DNA from: Micromonosporaceae bacterium
GTDB lineage: Bacteria > Actinomycetota > Actinomycetes > Mycobacteriales > Micromonosporaceae
Assembly (NCBI GenBank): GCA_019690055.1
Contig: JADGGF010000196.1
Location: forward strand, 1-7,894
Direction: 5' to 3'
DNA length: 7,894 nt
Shown: positions 1 through 4,918 of the stretch, piece by piece
Numbering within the stretch: position 1 is the first letter of the stretch
Layout: the number at the start of each line of letters is the position of its first letter
The notes under the pieces: model-generated
What the model was told of the DNA's origin: nothing
What the model saw: the letters and a program-made list of their open reading frames with translations, nothing else
Database searches by the model: none
Position numbers and translations under genes: made by a program

Positions 1-59
1 ACCAAGTACGACGCCATCACGACGGTCGTCACGACCGTCGTGATGGCGCCGTACTTGGT
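1..59. repeat. Near-perfect 29-bp inverted repeat inside permease 3' end
   Basis: Bases 1-29 and 31-59 are reverse complements with a single mismatch (A at 11 against C at 49), around one central base at 30. The repeat falls within the permease reading frame, where it encodes the last visible residues, about TKYGAITTV then VTTVVMASYLV. The protein still resembles the family C terminus across the centre of symmetry. Confidence 0.85.
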
Positions 60-1274
60 GAACTGCCCGAAGCTGATCGGCTCGCCTTCCCGGGCGGCGA
101 TGCCGAGCACCACGACGTTGGCGCTCGCGGCGATCGCGGTGCCGTTGCCGGACAGGTCGGCGCCGAGGGCGAACGACCACCACAGCGCCCGGCTGGTGGT
201 CGGGTCGGTGGGCTGGGCGGCCAGATCCTCCACGATCGGGGCCATGGTCGCCGCGTAGGGGATGTTGTCCACGACGGAACCGACGAACGCCGAGCCGAAC
301 AGCAGGCTGGTCGCCGCGGCGAGGTAGTTGTTGCCGACCGTCCGGACCGCCCACTCGCCGACGACCTCGATGATGCCGGTGTTGACGAGCGCGCCCACCA
401 TGACGAACAGCCCCATGAAGAAGACGAGGGTCGACCACTCGACCTCCTTCAGGTAGCCGTTGGTCCAGTCCTTGGAGGCCACCACGATGGCCCCGGCGCC
501 GAGCAGGGCGATGATCGCCGGGCTGAGGTGCAGCACTGTGTGCAGCGTGAACAGGACCATCACGAGCCCGAGCACGATGAGGCAGCGCACGAGTTTGCGC
601 ATGTCGGTGATCGAGGCCCGGGGATCCATGGCCATGACCAGCTCGACCTTCTCCGGGTGGTACACGAAGGACTTCCGGAACAGGAACCGGGCCATGAGCA
701 CGAACAGCGCGAACAGCAGCGCCACGATCGGGGTCATGTGAATCAGGAAGTCGTTGAACGACAGACCGGCCCGGCTGGCGATGATGATGTTCGGCGGGTC
801 GCCGATAAGCGTGGCGGCGCCGCCGACGTTCGAGGCCAGCACCTCCGCGATCAGGTACGGCACCGGGGAGATCTCCAGTCGGCGGCAGACGGCGATCGTG
901 ACCGGCGCCACGAGCATGACGGTGGTGACGTTGTCCAGGAACGGCGAGGCGATCGCCGTGATGGCCATGAGGAAGACCAGCAGGCGGTAGGGCCGGCCCT
1001 GGGAGCGTTGCGCCGCCCACACACCGAGGAACTCGAAGACCCCCGTGTGCTTGATGACCCCGACGATGATCATCATCCCCAGCAGCAGGAAGATGACCTC
1101 CCAGTCGATGCCGACGTGGTGGGAATAGAAGATCTCGTTGCCGGGGACCAGACCGAGCACCACCATCGCCGCCGCCCCGGCCAGCGCCACCGCGGTGCGG
1201 TGCACCTTCTCGGTGGCGATGAGGATGAAGGCCACGGCGAAGATGGCCAGCGAGAGAATGGCCGGCCAGCTCAC
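1..1274 (-). CDS. ArsB/NhaD/SLC13-superfamily ion permease (3' partial)
   Basis: Seen: translating the minus strand from GTG at 1274 gives 424 open codons running off the left edge, beginning VSWPAILSLAIFAVAFILIA. It is a polytopic membrane protein with about ten or more hydrophobic segments in two similar halves. Superfamily signatures are present: DNVTTVML (residues 114-121), SNVGGAATLIGDPPNI (148-163), DNIPYAATMAPI (336-347) and LGADLSGNGTAIAASAN (370-386). Known: this group (ArsB, NhaD, CitMHS-like, the actinobacterial P-permease family) moves anions or exchanges Na+/H+ across the cytoplasmic membrane; the substrate cannot be read from sequence. Members are usually about 420-430 residues and end in a Tyr-Leu-rich tail, so probably only a few residues are missing. 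No Walker motifs or ArsA-type ATPase are nearby. The start fits the family N terminus, with a G-run as ribosome site inside a small hairpin. It is transcribed divergently from the two-component operon. The product class is secure; the substrate is unknown. Confidence 0.9.
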   Translation of the reverse strand, partial: MSWPAILSLAIFAVAFILIATEKVHRTAVALAGAAAMVVLGLVPGNEIFYSHHVGIDWEVIFLLLGMMIIVGVIKHTGVFEFLGVWAAQRSQGRPYRLLVFLMAITAIASPFLDNVTTVMLVAPVTIAVCRRLEISPVPYLIAEVLASNVGGAATLIGDPPNIIIASRAGLSFNDFLIHMTPIVALLFALFVLMARFLFRKSFVYHPEKVELVMAMDPRASITDMRKLVRCLIVLGLVMVLFTLHTVLHLSPAIIALLGAGAIVVASKDWTNGYLKEVEWSTLVFFMGLFVMVGALVNTGIIEVVGEWAVRTVGNNYLAAATSLLFGSAFVGSVVDNIPYAATMAPIVEDLAAQPTDPTTSRALWWSFALGADLSGNGTAIAASANVVVLGIAAREGEPISFGQFTKYGAITTVVTTVVMASYL

Positions 1275-1277
1275 GGG

Positions 1278-1295
1278 CGGACCCCCGGAGGTCCG
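1278..1295 (-). promoter_or_regulatory. Hairpin covering the permease ribosome-binding region
   Basis: CGGACC (1278-1283) pairs with GGTCCG (1290-1295) around a 6-base loop. In the minus-strand mRNA the hairpin ends three bases before the GTG start and takes in the G-run that is the only plausible Shine-Dalgarno sequence. It could limit translation initiation. The pairing is seen; the function is inferred. Confidence 0.4.
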
Positions 1296-1412
1296 TGCCG
1301 CTCGCGGCCGCGTACCGTGTGGCGCGCGGTGCGGCTCGTGGCGATCGCCGTACGGTCAGGGATTGACGAAGGTACGCGGAGGCACGCCCGCGCGCGTCGG
1401 ACGAGTGAACGC

Positions 1413-1429
1413 AACATATCGAGCATGTT
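1413..1429. promoter_or_regulatory. 17-bp operator-like dyad AACAT-N7-ATGTT
   Basis: Perfect 5-bp arms AACAT (1413-1417) and ATGTT (1425-1429) stand out as an A+T-rich island in very G+C-rich DNA. The site lies between the divergent permease and kinase genes, where a repressor or activator dimer could act on both. No protein can be assigned to it. Confidence 0.35.
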
Positions 1430-1467
1430 CCCTTCGGGGAAGTCGAACGCCCGATCTTGGCGGGCGT
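1428..1467. other. Two adjacent small hairpins, one with a UUCG tetraloop
   Basis: TTCCC-TTCG-GGGAA (1428-1441) is a 5-bp stem capped by the very stable UUCG loop. It is followed by ACGCCCG / CGGGCGT (1447-1453 / 1461-1467), a 7-bp stem with a 7-base loop. Neither has a T-tract. They lie upstream of the TAGAGT element, so they would be DNA-level sites, or would belong to a transcript starting further upstream. Confidence 0.4.
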
Positions 1468-1485
1468 AGCTCGATGATCACCGCG

Positions 1486-1491
1486 TAGAGT
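1486..1491 (+). promoter_or_regulatory. Candidate -10 element (TAGAGT) for the two-component operon
   Basis: TAGAGT matches the actinobacterial housekeeping -10 pattern TANNNT. No good TTGAC-like -35 lies 16-19 bp upstream. The surrounding 11-mer GCGTAGAGTGG (1483-1493) is repeated exactly on the minus strand at 7838-7848, upstream of the ABC-2 permease gene. Transcription from here would give a leader of about 147 bases before the kinase start. Confidence 0.4.
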
Positions 1492-1584
1492 GGGTGGTGC
1501 CCATTGGGCGCGGCACCCAACTACGTGGGTGGCGGACCCTCGTCCTGGGGTGTGACCCGCCCCTGCTTTGGGTGTCACCACCCA
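1491..1584 (+). promoter_or_regulatory. Structured, repeat-rich leader upstream of the kinase
   Basis: TGGGTGGTG (1491-1499) is the reverse complement of CACCACCCA (1576-1584), and GGTGCC (1496-1501) of GGCACC (1512-1517). Between them GGGTG recurs at about 1527, 1548 and 1570. Two near-identical 9-mers, GGTGTGACC (1549-1557) and the perfect palindrome GGTGTCACC (1571-1579), are 22 bp apart. This could be a tandem operator or an RNA structure; it matches no riboswitch consensus that I know. Confidence 0.4.
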
Positions 1585-1644
1585 TGGACGGGCCGATCGA
1601 GGCGTCGCAGGCTTGATCCGACAGCAGGGAGGGATTCGGACGTC

Positions 1645-2607
1645 GTGACGCTGTTCTGGCGGATCTTCTTGATCAACGCGGCGATCCTGACCAGCGCGAC
1701 CGTGCTGCTTGTGCTGGGCCCGGTCACCGTCTCGACGCCGGTCGTGCTCACCGAGGTGGTGATCCTCGTCGCGGGCCTCGCGCTTCTGCTCGGGGCGAAC
1801 GCGGTTCTTCTGCGGGTCGGGCTGGCCCCGATCCAGCGGCTGACCAAGGCCATGGCGACTATCGATCTGTCGTCGCCGGCTCCGTTGCCGACACTCCCGG
1901 GCGACGGCGGCGTCGCACCATTAATCCAAGCATTTAATGCAATGCAGGAGCGCCTACGGGCCGAGCGCGCCCAGCGCAACGCCTACATGCTCGCCGCCCA
2001 GGAGGCGGAGCGGCGCCGCATTGCGCAGGAGCTGCACGACGAGGTGGGGCAGACGCTCACCGCGGTGCTGCTGGAGCTCAAGGGCGTGGCCGACCGGTTG
2101 CCCGAGGAGGCGCGCCACGACCTGCGCGAGGTCCTGGAGACGACCCGCACCAGCCTCGACGAGATCCGTCGCATCGCCCGGCGTCTGCGGCCCGGCCAGC
2201 TCGAGGAGCGCGGGCTGTGCAGCGCGGTCAAGGCGCTGGTCGATGAGGTCCCACCCCGGGCCGGGCTGACCGTCAAGGCGCTGGTCGATCCCAACCTGCC
2301 CGACCTCAGCCACGACGCCGAGCTGGTGATCTACCGTGTCGCGCAGGAGAGCCTGACCAACACCGTGCGCCACGCCGGGGCGAGCAAAGCGGTGGTGTCG
2401 CTGCGCCGCACGCCCCAGGGCGTGACGCTGCGCGTGACGGACGACGGCGTGGGCCTGGCCGACTCGGTGGAGGGGGCGGGCATCCGCGGCATGCGCGAGC
2501 GGGCTCTGCTCATCGGCGCCGATTTCTCGATATCCAGCGGTGAGAACGGCGGCACCGAGGTGCGTCTGGACGTGCCATACCCGACGGCGCTGGTGAGTGT
2601 GCGATGA
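1645..2607 (+). CDS. Membrane sensor histidine kinase, NarL/DesK-type (HisKA_3)
   Basis: A 320-residue kinase that should autophosphorylate on His and pass the phosphate to the overlapping regulator. Seen: two transmembrane helices at about residues 7-28 and 33-56 joined by a loop of only a few residues; a HAMP-like linker (about 57-110); the HisKA_3 H-box around ELHDEVGQ with His131; an HATPase_c domain with N-box QESLTNTVRHAG (Asn239), G1 box TDDGVGL (about 265-271) and G2-like GIRGMRERA (about 280-288). There is no extracytoplasmic sensor domain, so the signal probably arises in or at the membrane, as in intramembrane-sensing kinases. Start: GTG 1645 is chosen over upstream in-frame TTG 1504 because AGGGAGGGA lies 10 bases before it and hydrophobic family-like sequence begins there. 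Odd: codon 93 is TTA, within an A+T-rich patch. The stop overlaps the next gene's ATG. Confidence 0.93.
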   Translation: MTLFWRIFLINAAILTSATVLLVLGPVTVSTPVVLTEVVILVAGLALLLGANAVLLRVGLAPIQRLTKAMATIDLSSPAPLPTLPGDGGVAPLIQAFNAMQERLRAERAQRNAYMLAAQEAERRRIAQELHDEVGQTLTAVLLELKGVADRLPEEARHDLREVLETTRTSLDEIRRIARRLRPGQLEERGLCSAVKALVDEVPPRAGLTVKALVDPNLPDLSHDAELVIYRVAQESLTNTVRHAGASKAVVSLRRTPQGVTLRVTDDGVGLADSVEGAGIRGMRERALLIGADFSISSGENGGTEVRLDVPYPTALVSVR

Positions 2608-3293
2608 CGTCGAACCCCGAGAACCGCCCGCCGGCGAACTCCGAGAACCGCCCGCCCGCCACGATCCTGCTCGGCGACGACCACGCCCTAGTCCGTCGGG
2701 GGCTTCGCCTGATTCTCGACAACGAACCGGACCTGACCGTCGTCGCCGAGGCGGGCGACGGGGCGGAGGCCGTCGAGCAGGCCAAGGTCCACCAGCCCGA
2801 CATCGCCATCCTCGACATCGCCATGCCCCGCCTGACCGGTTTGCAGGCGGCCCGCGAGATCAGCCGCATCTCGCCGCCGACGCGGGTGCTGATTCTGACG
2901 ATGTACGACAACGAGCAGTACGTCATCGAGGCGCTGCAGGCCGGCGCCGTCGGGTACGTGCTCAAGTCGGTCGCCGACCGTGACCTGGTGGAGGCGTGCC
3001 GCTCCGCAATGCGCAACGAGCCTTTCCTCTACCCCGGGGCCGTGAGCACGCTCATCCGTCGGCTGCTCGACCGTACGCGCAACAACCGCTCGGCGAAGAT
3101 CATCACTGAGCGCGAGGAGGAGATCCTCAAGCTGGTCGCCGAGGGATATTCATCGAAACAGATCGCAGAGATGCTCGTCATAAGCGTGAAGACGGTCGAG
3201 CGTCATCGGGCGAACCTGCTGCAGAAGCTCGGCCTGCGGGACCGGCTCGACCTCACCCGGTACGCCATCCGGGCCGGCCTCATCGAGCCATAA
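2604..3293 (+). CDS. NarL/FixJ-family response regulator (REC + LuxR HTH)
   Basis: A 229-residue transcription factor and partner of the preceding kinase, whose stop it overlaps (ATGA), implying translational coupling. Seen: receiver domain at about residues 19-135 with acidic pocket Asp25/Asp26, phosphoacceptor Asp71 (ILDIAMPR), switch Thr99 and conserved Lys121; then a LuxR-type helix-turn-helix at about 166-226 with TEREEEILKLVAEG and the recognition region KTVERHRANLLQKLGL. All residues needed for phosphotransfer are present. GGTGAG lies 6 bases before the ATG. Odd: the first 18 residues precede the usual family start and contain an eight-residue tandem duplication (NPENRPPA, NSENRPPA) produced by a DNA repeat. 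The HTH coding stretch at about 3144-3182 uses unusually A+T-rich codons (TAT, TCA, AAA, GCA, ATA). Targets are unknown; the adjacent permease and channel genes are candidates. Confidence 0.95.
   Translation: MTSNPENRPPANSENRPPATILLGDDHALVRRGLRLILDNEPDLTVVAEAGDGAEAVEQAKVHQPDIAILDIAMPRLTGLQAAREISRISPPTRVLILTMYDNEQYVIEALQAGAVGYVLKSVADRDLVEACRSAMRNEPFLYPGAVSTLIRRLLDRTRNNRSAKIITEREEEILKLVAEGYSSKQIAEMLVISVKTVERHRANLLQKLGLRDRLDLTRYAIRAGLIEP
2611..2656 (+). repeat. 22-bp in-frame direct repeat, period 24 bp
   Basis: Bases 2611-2632 and 2635-2656 are identical at 21 of 22 positions (core CCGAGAACCGCCCGCC). The 24-bp period keeps frame and duplicates eight residues, giving the regulator a Pro/Asn-rich N-terminal tail ahead of the receiver domain. 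It looks like a recent slippage duplication. Confidence 0.85.
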
Positions 3294-3327
3294 GCGGCAT
3301 GGAGCCACGCGTCGACGGTGGGGGCCT

Positions 3328-3342
3328 GACAATGAGGGCATG
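3328..3342 (+). promoter_or_regulatory. Candidate leaderless promoter of the channel gene
   Basis: GACAAT (3328-3333) ends six bases before the ATG at 3340, the spacing expected if transcription starts at or next to the start codon. The only SD-like string, GAGGG, ends one base before the ATG and is too close to function. The layout repeats at 4904-4918 before the DUF1801 gene. No clear -35 is visible. Confidence 0.35.
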
Positions 3343-3975
3343 GCGCAGCGGCGGTACTGGCGAATGCTGGCGACGATCCTGCTGGCCTACGGCGCGATCA
3401 TCGCCCTCGCTGACGCCGTCGCCGGAAGCGTGGTACGCCTGGCCCTGCTCGGCTATCTGCTGTGGGAGGCGTTGCGGCTGAGCGGGCGGGCGCCCGCCTG
3501 GTCGCGGCATGTGGCGTGGGTCGGGACCGCTGTGGCGTTGATCGTCGTGGCGGTGGTCGCCCGCGTGGCGCCGGCCGCGACCAGATCGGGCGTGGTCGGG
3601 GCAGTCTCGCTCGTGTTCACCGCGGCGATCATCGCGATCTTCGCCCGGGCCGTCATCACGCGCCGCGCGGTGGACACCCCGGCCGTGCTCGGTGTGCTGT
3701 CCGTGTACCTGCTGCTGGCGCTGTTCTTCGCCTCCCTCAACCAGCTCCTGGCCTCCTTCGATCCAGAGGGATACCTAAATGGTGTGGCCGGGTTGCCGAG
3801 CGCGGCCGACCAGCTCTACTTCAGCGTCATCACGATGGCGACCGTCGGCTTCGGCGACATCACGCCAGCGGGCCGGGTTGCCCGGGGGGTGACCGTCGTC
3901 GAAGCCCTGGCCGGTCAGCTGTACCTGGTCTCCGTGGTGGCGGCGGTGGTCGGCTTGTGGCGCCGGCGTACCTGA
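3340..3975 (+). CDS. Small potassium-channel-like membrane protein (Ion_trans_2 pore)
   Basis: A 211-residue membrane protein. Seen: about six hydrophobic segments (roughly residues 9-26, 31-46, 58-77, 84-106, 114-136 and 184-207), a re-entrant pore helix near 155-167 (ADQLYFSVITMA) and the potassium selectivity filter TVGFGD at 168-173, followed by the usual TP. The pore lies between the last two membrane spans as in K+ channels. Known: TVG(Y/F)GD channels conduct K+ as tetramers. The protein ends RRRT directly after the last span, so there is no RCK or cyclic-nucleotide gating domain, and no Arg-repeat S4 voltage sensor is evident. The gene begins 46 bp after the regulator gene and may be read through from it or use its own leaderless start. 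A downstream in-frame ATG (3364) is possible but would shorten the first span. Its stop lies inside a 29-bp tandem repeat. Confidence 0.85.
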   Translation: MAQRRYWRMLATILLAYGAIIALADAVAGSVVRLALLGYLLWEALRLSGRAPAWSRHVAWVGTAVALIVVAVVARVAPAATRSGVVGAVSLVFTAAIIAIFARAVITRRAVDTPAVLGVLSVYLLLALFFASLNQLLASFDPEGYLNGVAGLPSAADQLYFSVITMATVGFGDITPAGRVARGVTVVEALAGQLYLVSVVAAVVGLWRRRT

Positions 3976-4021
3976 CCGTACGGCTTGCGCAACGGTGTAC
4001 CTGACCGTGCGGCTCGCGCAC
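3964..4021 (+). repeat. 29-bp tandem direct repeat spanning the channel stop codon
   Basis: Copy 1 (3964-3992) and copy 2 (3993-4021) are directly adjacent and agree at 25 of 29 positions, with core GTACCTGACCGT. Copy 1 contains the channel's TGA stop (3973-3975), so copy 2 duplicates the end of the gene into the gap. A third copy begins (CGGCG) and decays. Copy 1 contains the palindrome CCGTACGG. Confidence 0.85.
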
Positions 4022-4040
4022 CGGCGTCGGCGGGACCGGA

Positions 4041-4113
4041 GACCGTACCGCTCACCCGCAAGCGGTCGCCTGCGCCGTTGCCGCCTGACGGCGGGGCGAG
4101 CGGCGGTACGGTC
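4041..4113 (+). terminator. Competing hairpins between channel and oxidoreductase genes
   Basis: GACCGTACCGC (4041-4051) is the exact reverse complement of GCGGTACGGTC (4103-4113), an 11-bp long-range stem. Its left arm overlaps a local hairpin ACCGCT / AGCGGT (4047-4052 / 4061-4066, 8-base loop), so the two structures exclude each other. Between them CCGCC / GGCGG (4081-4085 / 4090-4094) forms a third stem. There is no T-tract. This may be a terminator or attenuator ahead of the gene at 4160. Confidence 0.4.
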
Positions 4114-4159
4114 CGGGGTGTCGGCCCGACGACGGGGCCGCGCGGCGAGGGAGGACACG

Positions 4160-4828
4160 ATGACGACGGTGGGGTTCATCGGGGCCGGCCGGATCGGTGG
4201 GACCCTGGCCCGGCTCGCGGTCGAGGCCGGGTACAACGTCGTGCTCAGCAACTCGCGCACGCCGAAGACCCTCAATGACCAGGTGGCCGCCCTGGGGGAG
4301 AAGGCCCGGGCGGGCACCCCGACCGAGGCGGCGACCGCGGGGGACATCGTCGTGGTGAGCATCCCGCTGCGGGCCTACCCTACGGTGCCGGTGGAGCCGC
4401 TCATCGGCAAGCCGGTGCTGGACACCTGCAACTACTACCCGCAGCGGGACGGCCAGATCGCCGTGCTGGACACCGATTCCACCACGAGCAGTCACCTGAT
4501 GGCCAAGCACCTCATCGGCGCCCACGTCGTCAAGGCGTTTAACAACATCTATTTCAAGAACCTGGCTTCGTTGCCTCGCCCGGCCGGGGCGCCGGACCGC
4601 AGCGCCCTGCCGATCGCCGGCGACGACGAGTCGGCCAAGGCGGCAGCGACCACGTTCATCAATGCGATCGGCTACGACGTCGTCGACGCGGGGCCGCTGG
4701 AGGCCGGGCGGATGTTCCAGGTCGGCACCCCGGCGTACGTGGCCCCCTACGGCGGTCCCGACAACGAGGCCGGCACGCCGGCCGGGACCGACACCATCCG
4801 GGCGGCCCTGCAGGCGGCCAAGCAGTGA
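4160..4828 (+). CDS. NADP-binding F420-reductase-like oxidoreductase
   Basis: A 222-residue cytoplasmic protein of the F420-dependent NADP oxidoreductase family (Pfam F420_oxidored type). Seen: an N-terminal Rossmann fold TVGFIGAGRIGG with GxGxxG at residues 8-13; after the second strand, NSR (31-33), where Ser/Arg typically bind the 2'-phosphate of NADP; GDIVVVSIPL (61-70); and VKAFNNIYFKNL (124-135), matching the family's conserved VKAFN segment. Length is normal. Known: true members pass hydride between F420H2 and NADP+, but many actinobacterial homologues have unknown substrates, so F420 use is not proven. Start: ATG 4160 has AGGGAGG five bases upstream and begins exactly at the Rossmann strand; the in-frame extension back to 3995 is unlikely because it runs through the repeats and hairpins. 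It probably forms its own unit, ended by the hairpin at 4834-4860. Confidence 0.87.
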   Translation: MTTVGFIGAGRIGGTLARLAVEAGYNVVLSNSRTPKTLNDQVAALGEKARAGTPTEAATAGDIVVVSIPLRAYPTVPVEPLIGKPVLDTCNYYPQRDGQIAVLDTDSTTSSHLMAKHLIGAHVVKAFNNIYFKNLASLPRPAGAPDRSALPIAGDDESAKAAATTFINAIGYDVVDAGPLEAGRMFQVGTPAYVAPYGGPDNEAGTPAGTDTIRAALQAAKQ

Positions 4829-4833
4829 CCCGC

Positions 4834-4860
4834 GGCCGGACGCGCTCAGCGCGTCGGGCC
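4834..4860 (+). terminator. Strong hairpin after the oxidoreductase gene
   Basis: GACGCGC-TCA-GCGCGTC (4839-4855) is a perfect 7-bp stem with a 3-base loop. It extends past one G/G mismatch by four more pairs (GGCC 4834-4837 with GGCC 4857-4860). It begins six bases after the stop codon. There is no T-tract, as is common for actinobacterial terminators. Confidence 0.6.
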
Positions 4861-4885
4861 CCAGTCCCACGGGTCCCGGTCCGTT

Positions 4886-4918
4886 AGGTGACCGAGCACC
4901 TGTCACGATGAGGACGTG
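4886..4918 (+). promoter_or_regulatory. Dyad and candidate leaderless promoter before the DUF1801 gene
   Basis: AGGTG (4886-4890) and CACCT (4897-4901) form a dyad with a 6-base centre. It sits just upstream of CACGAT (4904-4909), a weak -10-like hexamer six bases from the GTG start, the same spacing as at the channel gene. The dyad could be an operator covering the -35 to -10 interval. The dyad is seen; the promoter role is inferred. Confidence 0.3.

Larger units (their letters stand above)
1275..1644. other. Divergent intergenic control region (370 bp)
   Basis: This gap separates the minus-strand permease start from the plus-strand kinase start and contains no convincing gene. From left to right it holds a hairpin abutting the permease start (1278-1295), the 11-mer CCGTACGGTCA (1348-1358) that recurs inverted after the channel gene, a dyad AACAT-N7-ATGTT (1413-1429), a UUCG-capped hairpin (1428-1441), a second hairpin (1447-1467), a TAGAGT element (1486-1491), and a structured leader with repeated GGGTG motifs (1491-1584). 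Open frames that cross it are extensions of neighbouring frames without ribosome sites. Confidence 0.7.

Noticed and set aside
1363..1368. TTGACG as a -35 element for the kinase operon
   Set aside because: No TANNNT-like hexamer lies 16-19 bp downstream, and it is more than 100 bp from the TAGAGT element.
528..1469. Long plus-strand open frame opposite the permease gene
   Set aside because: Its product is rich in His, Arg, Asp, Glu and Gly, as expected from an antisense frame of high-G+C DNA. The minus-strand frame gives a clear family permease.
1491..1574. G-quadruplex from repeated GGG runs in the kinase leader
   Set aside because: The loops between the GGG runs are mostly 11-20 bases, too long for a convincing quadruplex.
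1504..1644. N-terminal extension of the kinase from an in-frame TTG
   Set aside because: The added 47 residues are not family-like, the DNA is a structured repeat-rich leader, and the GTG at 1645 has a strong ribosome site.
3462..4004. 180-residue plus-strand frame overlapping the channel gene
   Set aside because: Arg/Gly-rich shadow frame. The overlapping frame carries the TVGFGD selectivity filter.
3964..4113. CRISPR-like array
   Set aside because: The 29-bp units are directly adjacent with no spacers, only two copies exist, and no cas gene is nearby.
3995..4159. N-terminal extension of the oxidoreductase
   Set aside because: It runs through the tandem repeat and hairpins, is Arg-rich without motifs, and the Rossmann fold starts exactly at the ATG at 4160 with its own ribosome site.
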